From NCBI RefSeq assembly GCF_000518305.1, contig NZ_JADI01000008.1, forward strand, positions 1 through 64,000: 64,000 bases of DNA, given 5' to 3'. Shown one piece after another: positions 46,791-57,572 of this stretch. The notes beneath the pieces were generated by a model that ran no database searches, had not been told where the DNA came from, and was given only the letters and a program-made list of their open reading frames with translations. The translations under genes were made by a program, and so were the position numbers. Numbering within the stretch: the first letter of the stretch is position 1; every line of letters begins with the position of its first letter. This stretch comes from Mycoplasma imitans ATCC 51306 (GTDB lineage: Bacteria; Bacillota_I; Bacilli_A; Mycoplasmatales; Mycoplasmoidaceae).

Positions 46791-49700
46791 AATCGTTAAT
46801 TAATCTCATCAGGTATTTTCTTATTTTTAAATACCACTCTTTTTTATTAACCAGTTGCACTCTTTCATCATTTATAACCCGATCTTGTACTGATCAAAAA
46901 GCAGGGGCTCCTTCAATCTGATTTTGTAGCATTAACAATTTTTCATCTAGATCATTTAATTCAACTTGTAATTCTTCAAACTTCATTTTTTTTAGCCTTA
47001 CTTTTTCTTTTTCTAATTCGTTTGAATCACTAGACTCATCAAGATCATTAGTCACAGTTTTAATCTGATTGTTTACGTATTCTTCATCTTGGCAAGATTC
47101 CAGAGCTTTGTTTTCGTTCTTACTAGTATTTTCGTTTACATTTTCGCCAGGTAAATTTTGATCTTGCTGTTCTTCTTGGTTTATATAACCAGCAAGTTCT
47201 TCTAAATCTTTTTGATCAAATACTCGTTGCTGATTAATACTAAGATTTGCATCATTATTTTCATCGTCAGAATTTTCACCATAAAATTTCATCTCTATAT
47301 CTTTATTAACTTGACTAGGAGAATCTTCTTCGTTCGATTTACCAAGATTTTCTTCTTTCTTTTTAATAGTTAGATTTTCAACTTTAGAATCATTATGCGT
47401 TTTAATACTTTTATCTACATCAATACTCTTAAATCGATCATTTTTCTTTTTGTTGTAGATCACATAAGCTAATACAATACCAGTAAATAAAAGAATTAAT
47501 GATCCAATTATTACTCCAGCAACTGATGCAGGTGTTTTTAGTATTCCACTACTTAAATCTTGATCATTACTATTAGTATTACCGTTTGAACTAGACCCAC
47601 TAGGTGTATTAGATGTTGAAGCATCTTCTTCAGTTATTTCACCATCATCACTTACAGCTATAGCTCTATTATTTAATGAATTATTAACAACTAAAAAACC
47701 ATAACCACTTAATTTTTCACTATTATCAGTAGCATTAATTGTTAACTCTACTTCTTTAGTGTCTTTTTTTTCAGTTAAATTAACTAAATCATTAACAACT
47801 TTTTCTAAATCATTTACGATATATCAATCATTAGAATTAATTGGTTTTTTAGAGATAACACTTAATTTGCGATTAATATAATTTCTTATATCTATATTCA
47901 ATTTATTAGCATCTTTAGTGTTTTCATTTAATAAACCTAAATTAATTTGGTTTAAATCATAGATATTACTATAACTATTGCTGTTTAGAATAGTTATCCT
48001 CTTATTACCAGTTAAATACACATTAGGAGAAACTGCTGATAAAACTAAATGTAATCGATTGATCTGATTATTGTTACTAATTAATTTAGATCAATCTAGG
48101 TTATCAAAACTAGCGCCATCAGCTCCATTTAATGTATAGTGCTCATTACGAATAAACTTAATTGGTTCATCATCTTTGTTAGTTATTTTTAATTTAGTAC
48201 TTCATAAATCAAAAGCTTTTTTGATTTCTTCTAGTACTTTATTTTTTATACTTTCAACATTATTAAAACTAGTTTTAATAATACTAATTAAGAACTCTTT
48301 TAAATCATAAGTTTTACTAGTAGGATTTTCAGCTTTTAGAATTGCATTCTTAACATAGATGTTTCATCAAGCTTGAACTTGTTCATAGCTTAAGCTTCTT
48401 ATATCTTCTAGATTCAATTTAACGACTTCTCGTAAATAACTCGCTAAATGAGAACCTTGGACTGATTCTCAAAAAGGAATTACGATGTTCTCTCCTTTAT
48501 TCAAACCATTAATATACTGACTAAAGGTTTGATTTTTACCAACATCATCTCCAATCACAACATAAGTTGAGCCATATAATTTACTAGTATTATCAAAAGT
48601 AGAATACTTATAAATCCCTTTTTTATCTAGATAATTTAAGCGATTATTGTTATTAGAAACATTTACATCAAAGTTATCGATTGATAAATCTTTAAAAGCA
48701 TTATTACGTATAATTCTTTTAGAATTATCACCAAATATCTGATAGATGCCTTTTGGTGAGATTACTCCTTTTGCAATAAAGCCATTACCGACTTTATTGA
48801 TGATATCTGCAGTCACATTTAATTTAGATGGATCGATCAGATTATTAGTTCGACTATCAATATAAGCGCTTAGGTCATATAATAATTTACCGTCTGGATC
48901 TACAGGATCCGGAAAGGTTAAATTATGATAAACGTTTTGATTTAAATCAAAAGGTGTTACCTTTTTATCACCTTTGTTATATACCCAAACGATTTGTTCA
49001 GCTAATCCGCTCTTTTCATTAATATTAGGCATAAAATCAGGATTAGGATCGTCAGTTGCAGGTTTTCTTATTCATGTTGCTTGTCATTGATCCAACGGAT
49101 ATTTAGAAGGATCTCAGTTTCGATAAGCAATATTAGTATTAGGATAAAGCGCTTTAATAATAAACTTAATCTTAAATAAGGTGCTATAAGCACCATTCTT
49201 ATTACCCTTAATTTCGACTGTGTATTCGTTGCTTTCACCTGTTTGTGCTTTATTCTTAGTCGCAGGATCAAACATTAAGAACGAATAATTACCATCTAAT
49301 GAATCCAAAGTTTGTCCATTAACGATTACATCTTCATTGATACCAGGTAATGAATGGTATTCTAATCGCGTATTAGAATTAATAATCCAAGTACCAAAAT
49401 TAGGAAATTGTACTCTTTCATTGCCATTTTGTGGATAAGGTTGTTGATTTAGCCCAACCCAAGGATTATTATTATTTAGATATAGTTGTGGAGTAATAGT
49501 TAATCCAGTTCTAGTGTTATAGCTTAATCTAGAGTTATTAATTAATAAGCGTTCTCAAACGTTTTCAGCAAACTTTCTTGTCGTAAATTGCTCAGTTGAT
49601 GATAGATTAACCCTAACACGTTTTGTATATCGTTCTCATCCATCAGATGAAGTTGTATAAAACGGCTTATACATAAAGTTAATATCAACTGTTTTATTAG

Positions 49701-50946
49701 TATCATTAAAATTATTTAATGATCATCTGAATCAGTTATTGTAATTACCTTGTAAATAATAACCTAAGATATTAGCTCCTTGATTGATTCTTTCATTAAC
49801 CAAATTATTAATAGCAGTTTGATTTCTTGTTAAATTAGGCTCATTATTAACTTCACCAGTTATTGCGCTATTAAATACCTGATCAATGTTTGATCTTAGT
49901 GTGCTTGCTTCAATAATTGATCAGCCTACAGGTTTTACTTCTATGTTATCTAATCCAAAACTTAGATCAAAACCCCTATAAACATAATCGTTTTGATTCC
50001 CGTCATTAGCGGTTGTAACTGTTGGATTTAAAACAATTTTTAATTTATTGTTAGACATTAAAGTTAAGCTATATCTAATATTTAGATTTAACTTATCTCT
50101 CTTGCTGTTTTGAAATCCAGTAATTGGTATTCCATAAAAATCTGTATTGATTTTGTTATTAAGGGCAAAGTTTTGTCAATCATCACCCAAAGAATCTGAT
50201 TCTCCATACATTTTGTTAATTATTAAATTATCACCATCATAAGCATCTATGTTTAATAGATTAATTGATTTAGTACTAGGTGAATTAAGTCTTAAATCAT
50301 TTGGATTGATTATTATCTGTACTTTAACACCGCTTTGGCTAGATAGACTAGGAGTTCCCTGAAAGGTTAAATTAGCACTTAAATTTAAAACAACCTGATA
50401 ATTTTTATTAAAGTTCGAATTAGGTAAATTTAGATAATCAGTATAAGAATTAAGATTAGTAATTCTAATTCTACTATCTGACGAAATGTATTGCGTTAAA
50501 CTAGGTAAATCATACCTAAGATTAGAACTAAAGGGATTTCTCGAATTATAAAACGCATAACCCTTAAATTCTACTGGAAGCGGACTTCTGTCAGGTACAT
50601 AATAAAAACGACCACCGCCACCTTCTCGAAGTATGCTTATATTACTTAATCCCCTATCATCTCTTTCCGCTATAATTCTTCTGGCAAAAAAAGTGTTGTT
50701 ATGAGTGTAATAGTAATTACTATTAAGTCTTAGACTATCCACATATCTAGCGTTGAACCTATAACCATCATTACGTCTAGTATTAGGGTTAATAAATCCC
50801 ACTAATTTTTCAGATTTTAAATCCTGATAATAGTTTTTATTATCAATCGTTTCAGATTGATAAAAATTAAGACTAATACTAATTAAAACAAAACTAGTTA
50901 TTAGTAATAAAAACAAGCCAAAAATAACCTTTTTTAGTTGATGCAT
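46774..50946 (-). CDS. Giant surface-exposed membrane protein in the mobile region (1390 aa)
   Basis: A single code-4 frame runs from ATG 50946 to TAA 46774. One membrane segment is at residues 8-28 and another near residues 1140-1165 (GVIIGSLILLFTGIVLAYVI). The part between, over 1100 residues rich in Asn, Ser and Tyr, should be outside. The C-terminal 225 residues are cytoplasmic and strongly acidic, with a coiled-coil-like stretch near the end. A 107-bp stretch of this tail is repeated exactly in the gene at 51827-52501. No known family is recognised. In a conjugative element it could be a mating-contact or adhesin protein. Confidence 0.75.
47212..47318. repeat. 107-bp direct repeat, copy 1
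   Basis: It is identical to 52334-52440. On the minus strand it encodes SQVNKDIEMKFYGENSD and the following acidic residues in the cytoplasmic tail of the 1390-aa protein, in the same reading frame as copy 2. Confidence 0.9.
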
Positions 50947-51011
50947 AAATAATCCTTTTTTATAATTAAAATAGCGTAAATAATGAATAAAATAGTGAAA
51001 GAAAATAAATA

Positions 51012-51794
51012 ATGAAGGTGTTTAAAAAATATAAATTTGTATTAAATTTAGTAGGATCAACTTTAGCTTTACTGACTCCTGTGATCTTATTGACTAGTTG
51101 CGCTAAAGAAGAAAAAGTTCCTGAAACATTTAAAGATCTGAAAAAAGAACCTTTTAGCGTATTAATCAAGCAGACAGATTTACAAAATACAGAATTTGAT
51201 GGTAAAGAGTTACAAGGTGCAGATAAATCTGATGTAATGATTAATGTAGCAGATAATAAGTTAGTACTAAGAAAGCCTTTTTCAGAAACTGAAATCGATA
51301 CTTTAAGAAAGTTTATTGCAAGTTTTAGAGATAAAAAGTCTCATGAACGATATACTTTTGATTTTTTTTCTACAAACCAAGATGCTAAAAATGATTGAAA
51401 ATCAACAATTAACGAAAACCAAATTTATTTATGGGAAGAAAAAACAATAGAAGAAACTACTTTTAAAACATTAAGCATCATTTTTAGAAGTGCAGAATAC
51501 CAAAACTTTAACAATCTATTTACTATTAACAACAATAAACTAAAAATTGATAAATATAATCCGCTTTCTAATGCAAATATAACTGCTTATGGATCAATTG
51601 ATCATCAAAACAATCCAATAGGATTTTTAACACGCTCTGGTCAATCACCCGTTAAAATAGATGAGTTATCTCGTTCAATCGTTTTTGAAAATTTAGTTAT
51701 TAACAAAATTGTCATTACTAATAAAGCCAAAAATGAAGGATTACTTAACTGAACCGCTAATCTAGGTAAATTTACACTACTCAACGCATTCTAA
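51012..51794 (+). CDS. Lipoprotein, divergent within the mobile region (260 aa)
   Basis: This is the only plus-strand gene of the block, divergent from the giant protein gene. A long signal ends in a lipobox (VILLTSC) at residue 30. The remainder is a soluble, mainly beta-like domain with two TGA Trp codons. A helical, Ser/Lys-rich segment follows the lipobox. No domain is recognised. It could be a surface-exclusion or attachment lipoprotein, by position only. Confidence 0.75.
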
Positions 51795-51818
51795 CCAAAT
51801 AAAAACCTTTCTGGATCC

Positions 51819-51845
51819 AAGTAAGACTATTTAATAGTCTTACTT
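51819..51845. terminator. Perfect hairpin between convergent genes
   Basis: An 11-bp perfect stem, AAGTAAGACTA / TAGTCTTACTT, has a 5-nt loop. It sits between the plus-strand lipoprotein end (51794) and contains the stop codon of the minus-strand gene. T-runs are weak, so it may stabilise mRNA ends instead. Confidence 0.6.
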
Positions 51846-52501
51846 CTATATTTAACCTTCGTATTGATTGATTTTGTCAATCATTCTTCATTAAGTTCTA
51901 ATTTTGAGGGCATCATTAAGTTTCTTACTTTTTTATCGACAAGATTATTAATTAAATAAATAATCAATAATTTGTTTGATGCAACTTCAGAATACATTAA
52001 TTCAATCAGTTCATTAAACTTATCTCAATAAAACTTATTCTGTTCTAATCATAAGCTTTTAAATAGATCAGTTATTGCATCCTGGTTTTCATTTAATCAA
52101 TCATATTCCAAACGTTTATTCTCATTTAATAAAAAAGTTTTTAAAAATTGATTTAGTTCATCGTTTAGTACAACCCTAGGATTGGTTCTTTTTAGATTCT
52201 TCTTTCAATTTTCATAAGCAACATAGGTGTATTGATCACTAATTCGTATTGTGATATCAGGGGCCTTGCTTTTGTATTTTCTTTTTCGAGTTTTGTTTAA
52301 TTTATTTAATGTTTCATCATCTTTTAAATCTTCTTGATCAAATACTCGTTGCTGATTAATACTAAGATTTGCATCATTATTTTCATCGTCAGAATTTTCA
52401 CCATAAAATTTCATCTCTATATCTTTATTAACTTGACTAGCATTTAGATCTTGTTGATTATTTAATTGTTTATTTTTTTTCTTTTTCTTTCTTCTACCCA
52501 T
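51827..52501 (-). CDS. Acidic/basic cytoplasmic protein sharing a repeat with the giant protein (224 aa)
   Basis: ATG 52501 follows GGAG and lies 9 nt after the TraG-like stop. The N-terminus is a run of Arg and Lys (MGRRKKKKKN), followed by the acidic segment that is identical to part of the tail of the 1390-aa protein. The C-terminal 130 residues are helical, with TGA-encoded Trp residues. No membrane segment is seen. The mosaic structure suggests recombination between element genes, or a shared docking segment for the same partner. Confidence 0.7.
52334..52440. repeat. 107-bp direct repeat, copy 2
   Basis: This is the exact copy of 47212-47318, here in codons about 20-55 of the gene downstream of the TraG-like gene. 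The copies are 5.1 kb apart in the same orientation. Confidence 0.9.
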
Positions 52502-52509
52502 AATCACTC

Positions 52510-53592
52510 CTATTTTTCATAATGTAAATTAAAAATGTCTCTTTCGAAATCAAATACATTAACATTAACAATCTGTCTTTGATACGTATTAGAGATTAAT
52601 AACCCATAACCCCGGTTAGCGGTAGCAATAAAATTCTTCTCATTTTCAGTCAATCCTCCCACCGACTCATATAAGCGATTAATACTATCAACGTCTTTTG
52701 GGGACAACTTCATAATAAATGAATACTGTGCGTTATTAATAATTGCTGTTGTCTTTTTAACAATTGATTCAGCTCCTAAAATCCATTCAACATTATCGTT
52801 CTTTTTGTGTGCATTAAAAAACGGCTCAATCAGGTTATTAATCTCTGCATCGATTTCTGTTTTTAGTTTTAGATATCTTTCTGAACCTTTTTCTGCTTCT
52901 AAAAATTTTTTCCACAAACGATAAACACTATTTAAGGGGTTTCATCTGTTGCTTTTGAACGGATCATTTAAATTAATCTCAACAACTTCATAATTGTTTT
53001 TTCTAAACTCGTCCCTAAACTTTGCAACGATCTCACCCTTAACATCAGTAACAAATAAGTTTGGCTTATTTTGATAACTTAAAGACAGATTGTAATTAAG
53101 CGTAGGATATACAAATCTCTGCGTTTTACCTGATCCCGTTGCACCTAAGACCAAAGTGTGCATTGTATTTTTCTTATTTTCTGCCAATATCGTATTATAA
53201 GCAAGTTCGTTATTCTTATCACGATATACGCGTGCAACAAATGCAGGTAATCTTTCATCAGAATACTCTTCATTGAATTTTTTTAATGATTGAAAGGAAA
53301 CATCTGTTCTTTCATCAATTAAAAACTTAGCATCGCCATGAATCTGTTCACTACTTTCTTTAACAAATTTAGCGTTTTTCTTCATCGCTAAATAAATCAA
53401 TACAATAGCAACACCTAATCCTAAACCAAAACCAATAGCTCAACTAGAATAACTACCAACTTCATCAAAAAAGCTCTTTTTGTAAATAGTCATTTTTGCA
53501 AATGCAACAGCTAAAGATAACAACACACCACTTAGAACAAGGATTGATAAAAAAGCAACAGCTAACACCTTAATCTTTTTTGTGTTTTTCAT
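52510..53592 (-). CDS. TraG/VirD4-type coupling ATPase, truncated (360 aa)
   Basis: Two membrane segments fill residues 5-65. They are followed by the conserved opening of coupling proteins: HGDAKFL near residue 85 and the Walker A VLGATGSGKTQRFVYPT near residue 145, then LFVTDVKGEIVAKFRDEFR near residue 175 and LNDPFKSNRWNPL near residue 215. This is the usual TraG order. The protein then ends at 360 residues, before the Walker B and the C-terminal half expected in a protein of about 600 residues or more. It would link relaxase-bound DNA to a secretion channel but may be inactive. Confidence 0.82.
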
Positions 53593-53596
53593 AAGT

Positions 53597-54064
53597 TTAT
53601 TTAAACACCTCTTCATTACCCAAATTTTTTTTCAACAACTCAAAGTCCGAATCGTATCTAAACAGTCTAAAGCTTTTGGATTGCCACAATTTGGCTTTGA
53701 TATAACTTGCAATAAATGGTCCAATCTCAGTTTTTAAGTGCAAGAAAAAATTGCTTTTCACTTTGTGTGTCATGTTTTTAGTCAGAACAAAGAAAAATTT
53801 TTCATGTTCTATGAAAAAATCCAAAATTTGACTGTTAGAAAATTCTTCAACAAATCTTTCACTAAGTTCATTTGCCAGTTTAGTAATCAACTCATAACAG
53901 TCCAACAAAATTTTGAAAAATGGTTTTGTAATAATCATTATCAATTCGCTCTGAAAAAAATCAACATAATTTGTTTGTGTGTTTTTGTTCATAAAATTGT
54001 GTATCTTTATGTAAGTTTTTGAAATATTTGAGTTTTGTTTTTCTAAAAGAAATTTAAAAGACAT
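53597..54064 (-). CDS. Unknown protein upstream of the TraG-like gene (155 aa)
   Basis: The stop is two bases before the TraG-like ATG region, so the two genes are probably one operon. The product is rich in Phe, Lys and Ile and looks mostly helical; there is no clear signal peptide. The ATG (54062-54064) has no strong ribosome-binding site. No family is recognised. Confidence 0.55.
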   Translation of the reverse strand: MSFKFLLEKQNSNISKTYIKIHNFMNKNTQTNYVDFFQSELIMIITKPFFKILLDCYELITKLANELSERFVEEFSNSQILDFFIEHEKFFFVLTKNMTHKVKSNFFLHLKTEIGPFIASYIKAKLWQSKSFRLFRYDSDFELLKKNLGNEEVFK

Positions 54065-54160
54065 TTAAAAGAAATGTATATGAAATTTAAAAGACAAATT
54101 TATTCTTTAAAAAGCATATATGTATTACATATATGCAAAAAAGACCGCGTTGGAAAATGG

Positions 54161-54258
54161 TGGAATGAAAATGGAAATTTATGGAATGAAAATGGAAATT
54201 TATGGAATGAAAATGGAAATTTATGGAATGAAAATGGAAATTTATGGAATGAAAAATG
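54161..54258. repeat. Iteron-like array: four 21-bp repeats plus a partial fifth
   Basis: The unit TGGAATGAAAATGGAAATTT(A) repeats head to tail at 54161, 54182, 54203 and 54224, with a partial copy from 54245. Each unit itself holds two TGGAA-like half-sites. There are no spacers, so it is not a CRISPR. It lies between a two-winged-helix protein gene and the TraG-side genes, as in iteron-controlled plasmid origins. Confidence 0.85.
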
Positions 54259-54405
54259 CAACCTTTTAATCATATTTAAATGATTTTTTAGACTTAAAAC
54301 AAGTCGATTTTCAACCCTCAAAACAAAATCAAAAATAACCAATTTTTTAAGTCTGTTTCCACCTATTTTTTACTCATTTTTATCACCCAATTAAAACTTA
54401 TTTAA

Positions 54406-55185
54406 TTATTCTAAAGATGGTTGTTCATGACTATCATCATCATCTAATGAAGTAGGATCTAACTTAAGATCTCAAGCTAGATTAAACTTTTCAACATAAG
54501 TAGATTGATCATTTTCTAGCTCTTTGTTTTGTCGCAATCGTTTTTTGTCATATTTAATGTTATCTTCAAACAAAAACCGATTAACTCAATATTGTTTATA
54601 CTCACCTCTAGTCTTCACTAAACTAATTAAATCTTTAGTTTTTAGATGTTTTATAGCATCATTTATCGAACGTTTGTCTAATCTAGTTAATGTAAACATT
54701 AAACAGTCATTAACAAAACCTTTAAAAGAAAACAGTTTTAATGGACTAAAAACATCGATTGAATATATCGTTGCAAAGACCTGTTTAACAGATGATTTTT
54801 TTAAACCTTCAACTTGATGCATCCAAGGTCTTAAAAAATAGAACTTATTTTCTTTTGCAGTTAATCTTTGTTTTAAATCGTCTGATATCAAAAGCTGATA
54901 TTCTGTTAATCTTTTACAACTCTTTGAAGTAGTTAATAAACCTGATTTAGTTAAATTATTTAAAGCATAATAGACGGCTGATTTTTTAAACCCTGTTAAA
55001 TACATTAATAAAGATATATCGCTAAAAACGATTCTCTTTTTGTTTTTATAAAAATTAAACAGTACTGCAAAAACGCATAGATCTTTAAATGTGTTCAATT
55101 CAGGCATATTTAACATTGTTTCATTAATGTAGATAAAAATTTTAGATGCTTCTGTTTTTTCGTATTTACTTATTAGATCATTCAT
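54406..55185 (-). CDS. Replication initiator-like protein with two winged-helix domains (259 aa)
   Basis: The first helix-turn-helix is around residues 50-85 (ISLLMYLTGFKKSAVYYAL followed by a wing). A second unit of the same kind is near residues 155-200 (LTRLDKRSINDAIKHLKTKD). Two tandem winged helices, together with a 21-bp iteron array next to the gene, match the architecture of Rep_3/RepE-type plasmid initiators. The C-terminal 50 residues are acidic. The gene starts three bases after the 96-aa gene. A plain transcription regulator is the alternative. Confidence 0.6.
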
Positions 55186-55187
55186 AA

Positions 55188-55478
55188 CTAAGAATAAAAC
55201 TTCATTTTTTTCTCTTTATTTAGTTTTTGAGCTAGTTTTTGTTCAGCCTTTTTATGTTTTCTTTCTCAATATCTGACATGTTCTTTTAAAAATTTTTCAC
55301 TCTCTTTCTCTAAAATCTCTATATATTCAGCATATTTGTCTTTAACGTCTTCATACCTAACAGGTGAAGTTAAGCCTCTTTTCTTCTTAACCATCTGTTT
55401 GTTTTTTAATTCTTCTTTCTCTTTTTTCATAACATTTAACAGGACTGTAAGAATCACACTCACAAAAAGCATTAGCAT
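55188..55478 (-). CDS. Small single-span membrane protein (96 aa)
   Basis: A short hydrophobic N-terminus (MLMLFVSVILTVLLNVM) is followed by about 80 very charged residues, largely Lys and Glu, that should be helical and cytoplasmic. A TGA Trp is read at about residue 71. The start at 55478 has CAGG seven bases upstream. It ends two bases before the initiator-like gene. No family is recognised; small membrane proteins of this kind are common in conjugative elements. Confidence 0.6.
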
Positions 55479-55487
55479 CCTGATATA

Positions 55488-55504
55488 CCTAGCTAATCGC
55501 TAGG
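55488..55504. repeat. Hairpin CCTAGC-TAATC-GCTAGG upstream of the 96-aa gene
   Basis: A perfect 6-bp stem with a 5-nt loop lies between the SSB-like gene and the 96-aa gene. It could be an operator or a weak terminator; there is no T-run on either side. Confidence 0.45.
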
Positions 55505-55584
55505 CTAATAAATTAAAGAATAATCTTTGTAGTTTTGTAAAATTAGTAAATGACTTCAATTTATTATGCTTAGAGTTTGGCGAT

Positions 55585-56115
55585 TTATTTATTTAGAAGA
55601 CCCCCTTTTGATTTATCAGAACTCTTTTGTTCTTTTCCATCAAAGTCTTTCTTCTTAGACTCATACTTGTTTACTAGTTTAAGCGGCTCTAGATAGATCT
55701 CTCTCTTAATATCATGATATTTTGATGTCTTAGTCTTAATCTGATATGTCATTCTGATAAACTCACCATCTTTAAGATCTTTAAAAGCATAAAAAGCCGT
55801 TTTATCTTTTTTGTTTTCAAAAAGAACTACATTCAATCCATAACTTGCAGTATTCTTATCACTATCGCGATAAGTCTTATCACCGCTACTAGATTTTTTA
55901 AACTCACCATCCTGGTTAGGCACTAAAAAATAGAAAGATAAAAACTCAGTGCCATCTTTAGTTTGATTAAGATTAAAGTTTGACACTCTACCAGAAATCG
56001 TCCCAGTACCCAACGAGATATGATTTTTAGGAGTATTTAAACCCTTTTTATTAGATTCTTCAACGGTTTTGATCTCTTCAGTTTTAAATTCTTTAGTTTT
56101 ACTTATTTTTGTCAT
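55585..56115 (-). CDS. SSB-like single-stranded DNA-binding protein (176 aa)
   Basis: Residues 35-150 show an OB-fold-like series of strands: GTGTISGRVSNFNL at the start (compare the SSB opening GrLtrdpe), FLSFYFLVPNQDG, YGLNVVLFENKKDKTA and FIRMTYQIKTKTSK. The N-terminal 30 residues and the C-terminal tail are charged and probably disordered; the tail lacks the usual acidic DDDIPF tip. It lies between the relaxase and the replication gene, where elements often carry their own SSB. The call rests on pattern and context. Confidence 0.5.
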   Translation of the reverse strand: MTKISKTKEFKTEEIKTVEESNKKGLNTPKNHISLGTGTISGRVSNFNLNQTKDGTEFLSFYFLVPNQDGEFKKSSSGDKTYRDSDKNTASYGLNVVLFENKKDKTAFYAFKDLKDGEFIRMTYQIKTKTSKYHDIKREIYLEPLKLVNKYESKKKDFDGKEQKSSDKSKGGLLNK

Positions 56116-56213
56116 ATTACTACAAATGCCTTTTATCGACTTGCTGGTCGTCCTATAATTTTGACAGTTTATAGACTTATCGAGGTCTTTTACACAGCTA
56201 AAAATTAAGATAT

Positions 56214-57572
56214 CTAGCGATACCGCCCATAATCATTACTTTTATCCTCATTAAGTGCTCTTAAATGTTCAACAATTCTTTGTTGTTGATATTCAAAAAT
56301 CTTACCATTAAGATAAGCTAATTTATCAAAGCTATCTCTAAAAAATTGATGCATTAAAGCCCTAGTTTTATAATTACGAGCTTTAAACTTTTTAGCCTTA
56401 TCAAGATCAACATCAAAAGATGTGTTGTTATAAAACGCTTTAGATTTATCATCTAAGCATTTTTTAAACCAAACACTATTAGCTTTTTTAGCTTTATACT
56501 TAAGAGATTTGATAAAAGCATTAGCAAATTTAGCATCTAACTCTTCAGTTACATTTTCACGATCAAGATTGTTATAAGCTAAATCATTATAGTTGCTCTT
56601 ATCGTCTTCTTTAGTAGCAATCTTTTGATTAGTATTAAACTCATTAATCTCGTTTTGCATTCAAAGATTAATAATCTCAGTTTGCTTATAATATTCGTCA
56701 ACCATCGATATTAATTCAGAATCGTGTTTAAATACAGATCTAACCCCAGCTAAAATAATTTTCTTCTCACAATCGTTTAAATTCTTGAAATAAATCCGCT
56801 TGGATGATTGATTGTCTTTAACCCATTGATAAGCATTCGCATAATCTTTATCTTCAAAATGCTTAAACTCATACTCAAGATGATGCTTAAAGTTATTCAC
56901 CAAGTTTGAAGTATAAAGTTGCTTCTCGTTTTGAACTTCAAGAATTCTTTTAAATACATCCTGCTTAAACTTTAAAAAAGTTTCTTTTTTCAAATTTGCT
57001 TTAAAACGAAACGATCGCTCTTGCCCTTTTTTAATTCGTAGCTTATATGTTTTTTCTTTTTCCCAAAAAGCAAAGTGTACATGTGGGTGATCTGTGTTTT
57101 GATGGATTGAAAAAATTAGATCAATGTTTTTTGGATTCATTCCATTATATTTTCAAAAATCATACAACGGGCGACTGATCAATTTAGCGATTATTTTTTT
57201 ATCAGAAAAATCAATCATTTTTTTGGTTATATTATCAAAAGACAAAACATTTTCTCAGATGAATTGACCATCGTCTAATTTAGCCATCTTAGCTTTTGCT
57301 AAAGTTAAGCTAAGCTCATTACCAAAAAGATCATACACTTTATTCCTATCATCTTTAGACACAGCTTCTTCTCTAGCTATGTATTCAATATAGTATCCGC
57401 CTTTAAAATACTTAGCGCTTTTATTTTGAGTTTTATTTTTAGGAGACGTTACGTCCACAGACGCCTTGAAAAATTGCGAGCCATAAAAAACCGCATTTTT
57501 ATGAACGCTCCCAAAATCGTTGATTAATACATTTAGCTTATTGATGCTAGCGCCATCCTGATTAATTCTCAT
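56214..57572 (-). CDS. Relaxase-like mobilisation protein (452 aa)
   Basis: The HUH-type metal site is visible: SIHQNTDHPHVHFAFW near residues 156-171, with the H-x-H pair spaced as in relaxase motif III. An upstream Tyr-rich region around residues 52-60 (GGYYIEYIA) could supply the nicking tyrosine. The C-terminal 280 residues are Lys-rich and helical. Three TGA Trp codons are read. ATG 57572 is chosen over the GTG just before it. It should nick the element at an origin of transfer, probably in the region upstream. MobA/MobL-like is the nearest description; the exact family is not certain. Confidence 0.72.

Noticed and set aside
54161..54258. CRISPR array
   Set aside because: Units follow each other directly with no spacers and no cas genes are nearby.
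54074..54342. Open frames on both strands across the 21-bp repeats
   Set aside because: The frames exist because the 21-bp unit is a multiple of three and has no stops; the products are only repeats (WNENGNL or SFHKFPF) with no start context. An iteron array explains the DNA better.
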